A DNA stretch of 64,000 nucleotides from Tubiluchus corallicola (taxonomy: Eukaryota; Priapulida; Priapulimorpha; Priapulimorphida; Tubiluchidae). A model generated the notes under the pieces. The model searched no databases. It worked only from the letters and a program-made list of their open reading frames with translations, and was not told the origin of the DNA. The position numbers were made by a program, and so were the translations under genes. Numbering within the stretch: position 1 is the first letter of the stretch; each line of letters opens with the position of its first letter. Below are positions 24,201-36,376 of this stretch, one piece after another. The stretch spans positions 682,501-746,500 of the forward strand of contig JAQGDQ010002367.1 of NCBI GenBank assembly GCA_030141605.1, given 5' to 3'.

Positions 24201-25984
24201 ATATTCTGCAAAAATGAAATTAAAAGTTCTCATTATACATAAAAGACTATCACAATGACACAGCAAGAGCACACCAATAAGATAAGAATCCAGTTTCATA
24301 AAAAAAACATCCTAAGTTTAGTTAAATGTGAGTTTAGGTATGTTTACATTATGTTGACGCCAGCAGTAGCTTTACATAGTTTACAGCTAATTACTTAGCT
24401 GTGATTTTATTACTTCATATAAATACATCCAATAAGCATCTGAAAAAGAGAGAGATTTGAAACAGATTCTCAAATATGATGATCCTAGAACTGAAGCTGT
24501 TCTGGGGTAACCTCAATCTCATAATTTTTTTAGAGACTTAATTGGTATCTGTAGTATTGAATGACAACAATAAACTTTCAGATTATCCTTTAGCAATATG
24601 CAGCCTATGGGCATAAAGTAATCTCACGTTCATGGCTACTTAAATTCACCATCTCAAGCACAACCAGTCAGTGAAAACAAAAAAAACAGCAATCATTAGC
24701 TGAATATTCACCAACATATATATATATATAAGATTCGAGGCTACAGCACTGATGACGGCACCCTTTGCAGCAATCTATATATCAAATGAAAGGTCTCGAT
24801 CCAGTACTTTACCATTGGGAGTTTATCTTTCAAATCGGAAATAGGAACTGTAACAAGCGGACTCCAGAAATGGCCCTTCCCGCCCGTATTTTGCAAAACT
24901 TATACTTCTTGTTTCTATAGAATGGGAATGGGCTGGGTGTGGAGCTGGCAATGGTTGCATAGCCTACTCAATGGAGGCAACGGAGTAGTACGCATATTTA
25001 GAATATGCGGGAGAGCCACGATTTCCCATAACGGGCGTTTTCCCAGAAGCTCTTGATTTTTTCAAAATTTTAGCCAAACAGCATGTAGAAAAAATGTTCT
25101 AGGAGCGCCTGATGGGCTCTCAGAAAGGGATACATAGCTCTTTAGAAAGAGGAGGAATGGGGTTACACGATGATGTGAGTTACATTTTAGTACGAGTCCA
25201 CCAAAAGGACATGCGACAAGTTGATTAGCAGTTCCATTTTGGGTGATTCTTGCTTAGAAGCTACAGTGACGTTTTCATTGTTTTGACGTCATTCCACTGT
25301 ACTCTGTCCATAACTTTATAACTTTAATTCAGTAAAAGCAGCTGCAAGCATTATAATAGTAGTCTATTACGATCGAAAGGAGCAGTTTGCAAACACTATG
25401 TAGAATGTCCATGCATTACTGATCATTGGTGGATGGGTCTGATAGCTTTTGTCATAGCACACAGTTTCAACTTTGTACAAAATGTTTTGCATGGTTTTGC
25501 TATGATGCTGTGCTGTTGGTGTTGATGTCGTAGGTGTCATCGCTGTTATCGTCATCATCATCATGATTGCCACGAGTTGGGTGGGTTTGGTGTGGTGTGG
25601 TGTGGTATGGTGTAGTGTGTGTGGTGAATGTGGTGAGTATAATGTGGGTCGTATTGTGTGGGTGGTGTGGTGTAGGGGACATAGTGTGGGTGATGTGGTG
25701 AGGGTGGTGCGGTGTGGTTGGTGTGGGTTGTTATTGGTTGTGCACAAAATTCTTTTGCGGGGTTTCGCTAGTTATTATTATTATTACAACTACCATACTT
25801 AATACTTACCAGCAAAATTGTCTACAATGACTTGCAAGCAAATCTGAGACAAAGTCGGGATAATCTCCAGTGACCATTCCGGGTCTTCAGCTATGATATA
25901 CCTCATTTTTCTAGGATCGGGTGCCAAGGTACCGGACTGTTTCTTATGTGTAACTGATGGCAAATGTAACATGTCCATTGTCAT
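21277..25984 (-). CDS. TCTE1: DRC5/TCTE1, dynein regulatory complex subunit 5 (LRR protein)
   Basis: Minus-strand exons are 25810-25984, 23825-24205, 22630-23276 and 21277-21453. GT-AG borders and phases join into 1380 nt, 459 aa (human TCTE1 about 500 aa). Exon 1 contains MRYIIAEDPEWSLEIIPTLSQ, nearly the family signature. Exon 2 has YWKRCCTARWSVCDF and SWKRMLFERHLEQLLENIIPG. Exon 3 has CGMNFQWNLFLFT and about six leucine-rich repeats of the LxxLxLxxNxI type. Exon 4 ends the domain with TTLIEIDLRLTN. The protein is a structural part of the nexin-dynein regulatory complex in motile axonemes and is needed for sperm motility in mice. An in-frame TAA two codons before the ATG at 25984 fixes the start. 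It is convergent with the Rab34/36 gene. Mutation or truncation is not seen. Confidence 0.94.
24716..25330. repeat. CpG-richer unknown element inside DRC5 intron 1
   Basis: After a short TA run at 24716-24731 the composition changes sharply for about 600 bp. It becomes richer in G+C and CG, with words such as GAGAGCCACGATTTCCCATA and CGGGCGTTTTCCC. No open frame or splice-compatible exon was found on either strand. This is probably a dispersed repeat, identity unknown. Confidence 0.35.
25540..25740. repeat. Degenerate GTGGTGTG / ATC microsatellite
   Basis: A trinucleotide patch at about 25545-25566 is followed by about 160 bp of imperfect GGTGT and GTGTGG units. Apparent Thr/His-rich proteins on the minus strand come from the repeat. 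It lies in DRC5 intron 1. Confidence 0.8.
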
Positions 25985-26011
25985 TGATTACAGCAATAAG
26001 CCTGAACCTGT
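25985..26011 (-). promoter_or_regulatory. Acceptor-like site upstream of DRC5 ATG
   Basis: Minus-strand reading gives TTTTATGTACAG ending at 26008, 23 nt before the ATG at 25984. The leader contains the in-frame TAA, so the site could only join untranslated sequence: a 5'-UTR exon or a spliced leader. Confidence 0.35.
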
Positions 26012-28299
26012 ACATAAAACATAAGTATTATTATACACATGCTGAGTCCACAAATTCCCTGCACAATTCAATCATAGTTAGTATATGTGTGCTTGCAAAA
26101 CAAAACCACCCATAAGTCGACATGCTTAAAAGTCGACGTTATGATGCTTCAAAGTAGAATGCATTAAAAATTTGGTCAAATGTCAATTAAAAACAACACT
26201 AAACATATTGGTCTTTTATATTCTAGCATCAAATTACAAGAAAATGTTCACCAAATACTAAAGTAAAAATCTAATTTTATAACCCCATACCCACTTTTCT
26301 GGCTAGAAACTAGTACTGCAATAATAAAAAACTGGTATTTTAAAACTCCGATAATAGCTCGTGGAAGCAGTGATTTTGCTTCGGGTTTTTCCTGCTGCCA
26401 AGCCCAGATCTTCATCAGGAAGGGTCATCTACTGGATTTAAACATAATTTCCAGATGCTCTTGTAAACTCCATAATGACCACACTTTCATACAGTTGCTA
26501 AGTGTTTTGCAGAAATGGCTAACTTTAACAGGGATTTGCAAGATGTTTTGTTTTTCATTGTGCAGCATGCAATTCAACTTCAATGTGGATTATCTGAGCA
26601 GCTTAAAAATAACATAGAGTGATGAGCTTAGTATCAAAATGATCCTCACGAAAGAGAGATTCAGGATATGTATATAACTAGAAAAGCTTAACTGTCAACT
26701 TATGAACGATTTGCTATGCAAGCACATATATTATGGAGTGAGTCATATTATAGGATGCCTATCAAACAGCTACATTGCAGGCATTTTTTACCTCAGCAAC
26801 CAAAAGCTTGATATTACCCTTAGCAAACTTCAGACAATTAACTTTTTGATATTAAAGTTTTCACAGTCAGGGATGATGTCAAATTTCCAATGTAATGCAT
26901 GTATGTTTCTTCCAACGCACTGGCCACTACTTTGCTTTACACTTACCACCAATTAACTACAGACAGCTTGAGAAAATAAATGCAAAATAGAATACAAGAA
27001 ACTCTACAGCATAAATTAAAAAAATATGTAAACATTTTTGACAGACTCTGAAGGAAAAAGAACAATTTTGTTAAATTTTTTGTATTTTATTTTGGTTTGG
27101 GAACATTCTTAGGATTTCTGTTTGACTTGTTTCGGTGTCTGTCTGAGTAATCATTTTTTCATTAATTATAGTTATACATAACATTGCTTAGTTTCTCCCA
27201 ACATCAAAAGATTTGTCAACACATGTACTGAGTGATGCATCGGTACCACAAGTGGTTTTGACTTTCAGCATAATTTACTGTAAACACGTTATTTAACATC
27301 AAACATTTTATTATATCAACCAGTATATGAATTTTATTACTATTAGTCTATGCAGTATGTGCAGAAGGAACAATCATTTACACTTTTTGATTCCTTCAAA
27401 CAGTCAGAGTCTTGAGAGATCTAGACTCTAGTCTAGAACAGTGCATACATAATTACAACGCCATAAGAGAAATCTATTATTATCGAATTTTCTTAGCTTT
27501 TATCTTGTTTTGTTAGTCTGTTTTAGGACTTGATGCTCGTTGACAAATTTCACTTTGTTATTTGGCAATAAGATATCAAAATAAAGCTTATTTATATGTT
27601 ACTCTAATTTTAGTACCTTTCGTTTGTTACCTTAGGCTTTACTAAAAATTAACTTTTACAAAAAAATTAACTTTACACAAAAAAATCTTCAATTTAGATC
27701 TTACGTCTGTTTATTATCTATATCAAGCTCTAATGCACAAAAAACTCGCCAAAGTCTGAGTTAACTATTAATGCAAATCTCTAATGTTCGAACAAGGCTC
27801 TGCAATCTGGACCAAAACGCTGTCGCTGTTCCCTAGCAACTCACTGCAAAAAAGTGTTCCTTGACTGGCGCAAAAGTTGTAATAAAACGCATTCACTACG
27901 CCACGTCATGACGTAGACTGCGGCTCCCCAAAATAATATAAGGTCGTTACTATTTTCACAGTTACTATTAGCACTTAGCAGATAGGTTAATGATTGCACA
28001 TAGCTTTGAATCAGGTTTTTCTCGATTTTTTGTCAAAAACTTTCTTCATTAATAAACTATAATTCATTTTCTGAAAAAAGAAAACGTTGATACCCAAACC
28101 ATGGTATGAACGTCTTAGCTTACAGATTTATCTCTGAGCACATATAGTTCGGGACACTTTAGATTTAGGTATAATCACCGTCTTAGGCCCATTTACGCCC
28201 ATTTCATAACTCTAAATTGAGCAATACGGCACGCTAAATTGCATACACGCTCCAGCGAGTGTGCTAGCCTTCCTATAACTTTCAGATGTGCACATAATG
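26012..28299. other. Intergenic upstream of DRC5; no gene seen
   Basis: This is AT-rich sequence with no recognised exon. The only distinct point is a perfect 12-bp palindrome ACGTCATGACGT at 27903-27914, two overlapping CRE-like half sites in a locally CpG-rich patch about 1.9 kb upstream of DRC5. The frame at 26702-26956 shows no family features. Confidence 0.45.
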
Positions 28300-30720
28300 C
28301 AAAGTGATTCAGCATATGAAAAATTTCACGAAATGTTAAGCAATATTTACCATACTCATGTTAAAACTTCAGCTGACCAATTACTACCTAAAATAAAAAA
28401 CCTTGGGTAACTAAAGCTATGTTAAAAAGCATTCAACATAAAAACAAACTTTATCGATCTGTGCTTAAAAACAAAATCAACAAGGAACAATGTACACAGT
28501 ACAGAAATCAACTTACTAATTTGATAAAAATTTCTAAGCAAAACTATTATCAACAGAAATTACTAACTTATCAAAATAATATAAAAAAAACCTGGAATGT
28601 AATGAAGGAATTGATGCATAAATCTCGTGAATCCTTGCCTGCTTCTATAAAAGTAAATGACCATTTAACTAATGACAAAAATATAATTGCTAATGCTTTT
28701 AATGACTACTTTGTAAACATTGGCCCTTTATTATCAAACAACATTGAACCTACAAATACTGACCCAAATTCTTATCTTAAAGGAAATTACCCACATTCCT
28801 TCTTCTTTCAACCTGTAACTAAAGATGTTACTGCAAGTCATTCCACCCAAATAAAAGTACCGGTATTGATCAGCTCTCTCCCAGAATAATGCTTGATATT
28901 ATTGAATATATTGCCATACCTTTAACCCATATTATTAATTTATCACTTACCTCTGGAATTGTCCCTAATAAGCTAAAGCAGTCCATAATAGTTCCTATTC
29001 ATAAAGCTGATGATCCACACTTTATAAATAATTATAGGCCCATTTCGTTACTGCCATGTTTTTCGAAAATTATTGAGAAATGTGTGTCTTTGCAACTTAC
29101 AGATTATTTACATAAACAAGGCAGTACTACAGAAATGGCTTTAATTGATATGCTGACCAACATAATCAGAGATATTGAAGATAATAATTTATCTGTGAGT
29201 ATTTTCTGTGATCTATCAAAAGCTTTTGGCACTGTTGATCATAAAATTTTAATTAACAAATTATACCACTATGGAATAAGAGGTGTTGCGAATAATTGGT
29301 TTGTAAGTTACCTATCTGGCAGGTTACAAGCAGTAAAGTATAATAACTATATATCTAACTCAAAATTAATATCTTGTGGTGTTCCACAAGGGTCGATACT
29401 TGGCCCACTCTTGTTTCTTGTGTACATTAATGATATAAAACATTGTATTAATAATGGAAAAATCCTGCAGTTTGCTGATGACACCAGTTTAATATTTAAA
29501 TAATACAATACTGTTAATGAAGCTGAAATAAACAATGAATTGCAGCAAATATCAAACTGGTTTAGGAGTAATAAATTATCACTAAATGCTTCCAAAACTA
29601 AATTTGTAGTTTTTAGATCAAGAAACAAGAGAATGCCAAATTTGACATTACAAATTGAAAATAGTTATATTCAACAAGTAAAACAGATTAAATTCTTAGG
29701 TATTGTCATACATGAACACTTAGACTGGCAATCACATATCTCTTACATCAGACTTAAAATTGCTAAAAATATAGGCATCATTACTCACATTAAACACAGT
29801 CTTTCGAAAGAACACTTACTAATCTTGTATAATAGTCTGGTTTTACCTTATCTCAATTACTGCAGCATTATTTGGGGCCCCACATATCCATCTAAACTAA
29901 TATGCTTAAAAACGTTGCAACGAAAATTTTTAAGGTTAATGTATGGCCTAATGAAACGTAGTGAAGTACCTTTACTTCTTTACCGTGAATGTAGAATTAT
30001 GCAATTAGATGATTTAATCAAATTGAATATTGCAGTATTCATGTATAAATGCAATTATAGACTATTTCCTAAGTTTTTTGCAATTCCTGTCAAATTGACA
30101 TCTAAGAGACATAATACAAGATTTAATCAATACATTGTGCCTTTCTGTAGAACCAACATAGCTAAACATTTTATAATATATCAAGGACCAAAAGTCTGGA
30201 ATGAGATTTGTCAATCTGCAAAAAATAGCAGATCTATTACTAGATTTAAAATAATGCTAAAAAATCAAATTTTAAGTAAGTATCAGTGAGCAATTAAAAT
30301 TTCTATCTGTATCCATCCTCACAGTAGTTGCAAAACAGTGGTGTTAACTTAATCAAGTTATTTTAATTTTACATACTATTAAAAAATAATAGTCTTTCTA
30401 TCTTTTATATCATTCCATATATGAGTTTCATTCATTACATCATTCCATTTTAAGCACTAACGTTTTTTTTTATCACGATTCACTTTAAATTTTCAGATTA
30501 TCTCCATTACTTTCTTTTTCTCTATCACTGTGTGGGACAATCAAACAAGCCCTGCTTTTTGATTGCCCACAACACATTTACATTCGTGTATAAGTAAATA
30601 GTGCTTGAGGCTTTTCTGTGCAGTATTTTTTATTTGTATTATATCCATTGTAGGCCCTTTCACTGATATTGTATATGTAACCTGTAAATGTGTATGGTGA
30701 AATAAATGACTATAGTGACT
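28300..30720 (+). mobile_element. 5'-truncated, inactivated LINE (jockey/CR1-like reverse transcriptase)
   Basis: Reading through frame breaks gives an almost complete reverse transcriptase. NNYRPISLLPCFSKIIEK is at about 29025, SKAFGTVDH at about 29215, GVPQGSILGPLLFLVYIND at about 29380 and FADDTSLIF at about 29470. The C-terminal part follows, with KFLGIVIHEHLDWQSHI and LPYLNYCSIIWG. Inactivation includes a 1-nt loss in an A run near 28398, a frameshift near 28855, an in-frame deletion before STTEMAL, TAA at 29501-29503, and Gly for the first catalytic Asp in SKAFGTVDH. The endonuclease half is missing. After the stop at 30287 a 3' UTR of about 430 bp ends in a GAAATAAATGAC-type tail. Confidence 0.85.
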
Positions 30721-30959
30721 TTCTAACATTGTTGACGGTTAAAAGCCCGATTTAGAACGAGCCAGTTGAAAAATTTAAATAAACTAAAACAGTAGCTATT
30801 AATGTAATGGCCCCGCTTAGTTGAAATGATGCATCTTGTCATTTTAACTTTATCTAAGTATAGAACAAATGTAATGTCCTAAACAGGTAACAGTTTAAGC
30901 ATTAGAGCGGTAAAGCCATGTATGCTGCGCTTCTGTTAGATACAATTAAAAATCACTTA

Positions 30960-31410
30960 CTTAAATAGCTCTCCACGCTATGAGACGCATAAGGTCTACC
31001 CTCTTTCTTTCCAATCCAATCCTTCCTGCCTTTGCAACTGCTTTGGCTTCTCCCATCTCATGCAACTCCTTTGTGTTCCCACTCTCTTTCTCCATGTCAT
31101 TTACGGTCTTCCCTTCGCCCTCCTGTCTTCCGCTGCCTACTTAATCTAACTTATTCGCTTCTTGTCATCTTCCATACCTCGCTTTCATGCAATTGTACCG
31201 CGACAGTCAGCCATTTCAATAGCTTCATTTTCTTTCTCGCACAAATCTTTTTTGCTCGTCAGATCTTGCCAAGTATTTAATACGCTGCCCTTGCCTTGCT
31301 TGGTCAGCTTGCTATATCCTGTGTTCATCCACCAACAACTTGGACATTGTCCGATGATTTTCACTCCCAGGTATCCTTTTCTAGGTACATCCAGCGAAAA
31401 TGTTAAAAGT
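30960..31410 (-). mobile_element. Possible LINE 3'-ORF remnant
   Basis: Minus-strand reading, with interruptions, contains EDRRAKGRP, then MTWRKRVG and GLDWKERG. These resemble the GRPxxTW...DRxxWR segment found at the C-terminus of several non-LTR retrotransposon proteins. Stops break every frame. The opposite-strand Ser/Leu-rich frames are shadows. The assignment is weak. Confidence 0.3.
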
Positions 31411-31606
31411 TAGTGTACTATTAAAACTGAAATTACAATTTAAACATAATTATACAGTAAACTAATTATGCGCATGCATTTCGAACCATACTAAACTAAA
31501 AGTTGAGTAAAACTAATACTAAAAAAATAAAAAAATTATTACTAAAGAAAATAAAAAACAAAAATTTGACTGAGTAAAATAAAGATTAATTATTTTGAAA
31601 AGGTTT

Positions 31607-31918
31607 GATAATAAATAAAAACACCTGCGATGATATCTGCAACATATTTAAAGGTAATATTTACATACTTACCCTAAAAAATAAAGTAAACGTTCGAAAT
31701 CAACCGATTTCACGTATTTATACTAACAAATAATGAAAACATTTCGAAAGAAACCGATTTCATTGTTAGGAAGAGCTATTGAAGATCATTTCACTTACGG
31801 ACGATGAAATCGGTTGATTTGGAAACGTTTACTTAATTTTTTAGCGTAATATGTAAATATTACCTATAAATATGGTTAAAAAGGCATTATTATCGGTGTT
31901 TTTATTCACGGTGAATAA
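31607..31918. mobile_element. Long foldback element (about 100-bp inverted arms)
   Basis: The left arm at about 31611-31713 and right arm at about 31804-31912 are inverted copies. The best inner part pairs AAATCAACCGATTTCA at 31697-31712 with TGAAATCGGTTGATTT at 31805-31820. Pairing continues outward through GTAAACGTT, then GGTAATATTTACATA, to a terminal AATAAAAACACC / GGTGTTTTTATT. The loop holds a third ACCGATTTCA. There are no frames. This fits a MITE or foldback transposon; a clear target duplication was not found. Confidence 0.65.
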
Positions 31919-32915
31919 AATAATGTTAATGGCGTAAGAAATGCTGTACAAGATTACTTAGTTGGCGCTAACATGGAAATAGTGTGACCTGTACACCGAT
32001 CGTCTTGCAGTTGATCTAAATATCCCGCATTAATGGGGTTTTGTGGAGATGGTAAACGAATTCGATTGCTACGGGGATGTTATAGGAATCTCACAAAATT
32101 CCTCGTCGTTTGCAAATGGAAAATGAACTTGGTTGTACTTACTATTACGTACTAACTTCGATCTTAAATTCAATTAACACTAAACGAAGAGCTGGGTAAA
32201 GTTAAACTAGTCGAGATTGCGAAGCATTTAGTTACTCGCTTATTGAGTTCAACTGCCTGGGTTAGAACGGCATTTTTACCACTGTCATAAATCTGCTTTT
32301 TCAGGAGTATCTCTTTTAAAACATCAAAAAATTTTCTATTGTCACGAGTCTGTTTTCTCGTAAAAATTTAGAATAGGATAACTCCATTGTGACGCCACAA
32401 TATTAAAAACATATAAAAACTTTTATACACGAAGAACAAGTATGAAAATGACCAAAATCACGGTGAAGCCACCTTTTTATGGAGTTACTATGCAAGTAGG
32501 GTAGGGAAATCTGGGTGCTCCAATCCCCTTTCTTTTGATGGGGCCTTTTTGCTTACAAGGGTGCTCCACGAAACATCAAGATGTTACGGAATAGAGACAG
32601 ATGTTAGTCACCCCTGCTATATCAAACCATTAATCGAGCTAGTTCAGTGAACTTTGTGTGTAGTTTATTGTGTATATAGCTGCACAAAAAATTATGATGC
32701 ACAAATTAATGCAACAACGAAAAAACAATTTCAGTACTTACTTATAAAGAGCTATAAGCAGCATGAATTTTCGACTCTTTATGTATGCATTTGCATCCTA
32801 GTTGCGTTTATTTTAGTGGACTATTGTTCTTATTACATAGTAAAATTAGAGAGGGCTTTGTTTTCATAATTATTGTATATGCATCGCATTGTCATACGTT
32901 CTAAATAAAAGATTT
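31919..32915. other. No gene recognised; possible retroelement 3' UTR at the end
   Basis: The final part (about 32640-32915) ends in CTAAATAAAAGATTTATAGTAG and runs into the GTA microsatellite. That is how LINE copies with microsatellite tails end. No reverse transcriptase motif was seen upstream, so this is only a suggestion. Confidence 0.35.
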
Positions 32916-32916
32916 A

Positions 32917-32997
<81 letters not shown>

Positions 32998-33027
32998 AAG
33001 TAGTAGTAATAATGATGATGATGATGA

Positions 33028-33084
<57 letters not shown>
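32916..33084. repeat. (GTA)n then (GAT)n compound microsatellite
   Basis: About 80 bp of GTA units pass through a short mixed section to about 70 bp of GAT units. The poly-His, poly-Ser, poly-Ile and poly-Thr frames on the minus strand are products of this repeat. Confidence 0.97.
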
Positions 33085-33769
33085 AGCACACAGCAAAGCT
33101 AATAAAATTCTTTTGTGCTTGATCGAGCCACCGATGTTCGCATTAACGTAGTTATTTGTTTCTCGTGATATTTATATCAGCCAAGGTTCCTATAAAGAGA
33201 AGAAAGTGCAAAAATAAATGCTCTAACAGCACGAACGTGCTATTGCTGACGTTCTCTAAGCCTCTAACGCGGTAAAGTGGATATTTATAAACATTCACGT
33301 TTGTTTAACTGGATCCTATCAAACTTAATAAATTCTCAAGATTTCAACATCTAAAATATCGAGATGTTTCACAGCTAAAGAACGCTTGGTGTGATAAGTA
33401 TCCGAGTGAACGACAATTTCCATAATTGGCCCTGGCTTAGCTTGTTTTATTTTTACGCGTAAAAGTCAGTTATAACTGAAACTTATCAAATTTTCAACAA
33501 AGTATAATGATGCAATAGATAATACTCATAAAAAGGTAGAGGTTTCAAAAAGTTTTTGTGTTTAAATGACATCCTAGAATTCTAGGTGTTTAACTTTATG
33601 TAACGGATGAAGGGATCAAAGGTTTCCCGAAATATCAGTTAATATCGTTAACTATACTAGTAAACCTTTTTTTGATTAAGTATCTCTTTATTTTCATAAT
33701 TGTTTAATTAGTATAAAATTAAGTTACTTGTCATAATATATAGCTAATTTAGAAGTAAATTTGCGTGCA

Positions 33770-34878
33770 AATTCTGGTTTCAATTTTATTTCGTTGCGAC
33801 ATTTGCTCCGGCAGGGAGCAGTACTGTCACTTATATTGTTTACCATATATCTAGAGGAACTGTTAATAAGACTGCGTAATTGTGGAGTTGGTTGTTATAG
33901 AGGAAATATATTTGCAGGTGCGTTGGGCTAGATGATTTCATTGTACTGGCTCAATCATTAAAAAGCTTATAAAAGTTGTAGTAGATTATGTGAAAACTAT
34001 GGTCGTGAATATAGCCTAAATTTTTTAAACACGCAAGGCAGAAAAATCAAAAGCATGTGCAGGTAAATTGTCATATCCATCTACATATCCTACTGTGTAT
34101 TTAAGCGGATAGCCTCTAACCTGGGCAAAGCAGATATTTCACATAGAGCTAATTATTAGTGAAAATCTATTTTGTGAAGACAACGTAAGGTCAAAGAAAC
34201 AGCAAGTTCATTGGTCAAGTTAAACAGACTTATAGCCGATTTTCACGATCTCAATAGAATTATGAAAATGGGATTGTTGCTCATTTTACGCTCATCACTA
34301 CGGTAATTAACAGCACCTGCACTGTATACTTTAGACACTGCCTGGACTATTGCTATAGGAAAGCTACCTGGGCTGGCAGATACAACACACACTTGATTAT
34401 TGCCAGCAATTAATACCCTAAACCCATCAAAAAGGCATATCATTAACAGGTTTATGAAATTTTCTGCTAAACTTCGTAGTAATAGCAACCAGTTAGTATC
34501 GTGCATTGTAAATAACTCGAAAATTTCCGTTTGCAACTGTTATTGGAAGTTTTCTAAATTATGAGTGTAATATTAAGGAAGAAGACTTAATTAACAACTG
34601 TGTAAAGGCTAAATTACTTGTTTATAAAAAGTTTATTGAAAATCGTTTAAGTGAACAAGACATAGCAATCGTGCATATATCATATTGGACATTTTGGATT
34701 GCTTAGACAAATTATGCTATATTCTTTTGTCTAATTACAAGCTAACAGAAATTTTAAATTATTTATGTACGCTGTAAATATTGTAATCACTAACCAATTA
34801 ACCATTCTTGCTTATTTGTTAACTATTACGTAAATGATGTATGTATTACTGTACAGTAATATTATACGAATAAAATGG
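33770..34878 (+). mobile_element. Decayed LINE fragment, CR1/RTE-like reverse transcriptase
   Basis: From about 33806 the plus strand reads LRQGAVLSLILFTIYLEELL and then GVGCYRGNIFAGALG. Next comes a broken YADD box: an indel turns the Tyr codon into TAG just before ATGATT. The rest is strewn with stops. The sequence ends with CGAATAAAATGG immediately before the ATA microsatellite, so the microsatellite is probably the expanded tail of this copy. Confidence 0.6.
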
Positions 34879-35073
<195 letters not shown>

Positions 35074-35074
<1 letters not shown>

Positions 35075-36376
35075 TAGTAATTAATTTTTCTTCCTTTGTA
35101 TGGACTTGGATTGGTTACACCGAACGTAACATTTCGTATTTTTTCTAATTGCTCTCCCCCAAAATGAAAAATAGTCTTGTTTGTCCTTCGAGTGAGTGAC
35201 AATTCAAATTTTAATATAATTTGTGGAGAATCAAAATTAATCAACACCGCGATTAATCAGTACACGGATGGGTGACTTCAGGATCAATACTCGCTTTGAG
35301 AAGTTTGTGTCGCCATTCTGATTCTGGCTATTAACATAGTTGAGGAAGAACGTGCTGTATTCATATCCACAACCTGGCCGATTTTTTCAGCTTTGCAAAA
35401 TTAGTGGAAAATGGCGGTTTAAGTGTGACTCATTACATTACTGGTTCGTCATATTTTTTGTTATTCGCGTTCAATTATTATATAACCTACTCGTATTACA
35501 GCGCGCTTGCTGAAAAACTGGTCAGTAGCTATTTTCAAATATTTTTTCGGTTTGTGAAAACGTTTTCTGTAGATTGTATCTTTCGTTGACTAAACAGAGT
35601 CTCTAACGTTGCACTCTTAAGTGTGGAATACCACCATTTGTGTAACTGAACTTGGGGAACACTGTCATCAGTGTGTATACTAGATTGCTATTAAGTAGTG
35701 TTGGCAATATGTAAAGCCATTTTTAGTTATTGTTTGTACAGTTGAACACATTACTAAAACTAAAAACCAAATGGAAATCTTGCTGGCATGTTGAGGAATT
35801 CCTTTAATAGTTTTTTACTTTTGGATCCGCCTCAAGTAGCAGACACCAGAAAGATAATTATCGCTTGGTACTTAACTACGCCCTGAAATCTAGACCCATC
35901 AAAGAAACGGGTCTTCTCATTCGCAGAGAGTCGCCCGCCATAATAACGATGGAGCAAACGGAACAAAATCTTAGGAAAGAATATGAAATTACAGTTTGAA
36001 GAGCGTTTCCAAGATTCGTCTGAAGTTCATTAAGTGAAGAATTGAGGCCTGGTTATTTTATTACTGTAACTATTCGAATTATACTGCGGTTGTAGTACAG
36101 TCGAATTGTTCAACTGGCCAACATTTTAGTGTAAATCCATTTATATTTCTTAAACCTCAATCAGTTGCCATGTAGTAAACATTTCTAAAATAAATCCAGT
36201 TATGTTTTTAAACCACACACAATTCAATGTACATAACATTACATAAGTAGTGCTGGCAATATGTAAAGCCATTTTTAGTTATTGTTTGTACAGTTGAACA
36301 CAATACTAAAACTAAAAACCATATGGAAATTTTGCTGGCATGTTGAGGAATTGCTTTAATAGTTTTTTACTATTAA
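35074..36376. repeat. Region with a 125-bp direct repeat
   Basis: Sequence 35695-35820 recurs at 36246-36371 with a handful of differences. Both copies start near TAAGTAGTG and end near GTTTTTTACT, separated by about 425 bp of unrelated sequence. The copies lack TG...CA ends, so LTRs are not supported. No gene was recognised in the region. Confidence 0.7.

Noticed and set aside
32870-33096. Poly-His, poly-Ser, poly-Ile and poly-Thr frames
   Set aside because: They come from translation of the GTA/GAT microsatellite.
35695-36371. LTR retrotransposon
   Set aside because: The direct repeats lack TG...CA ends and no primer-binding site or polypurine tract was seen.
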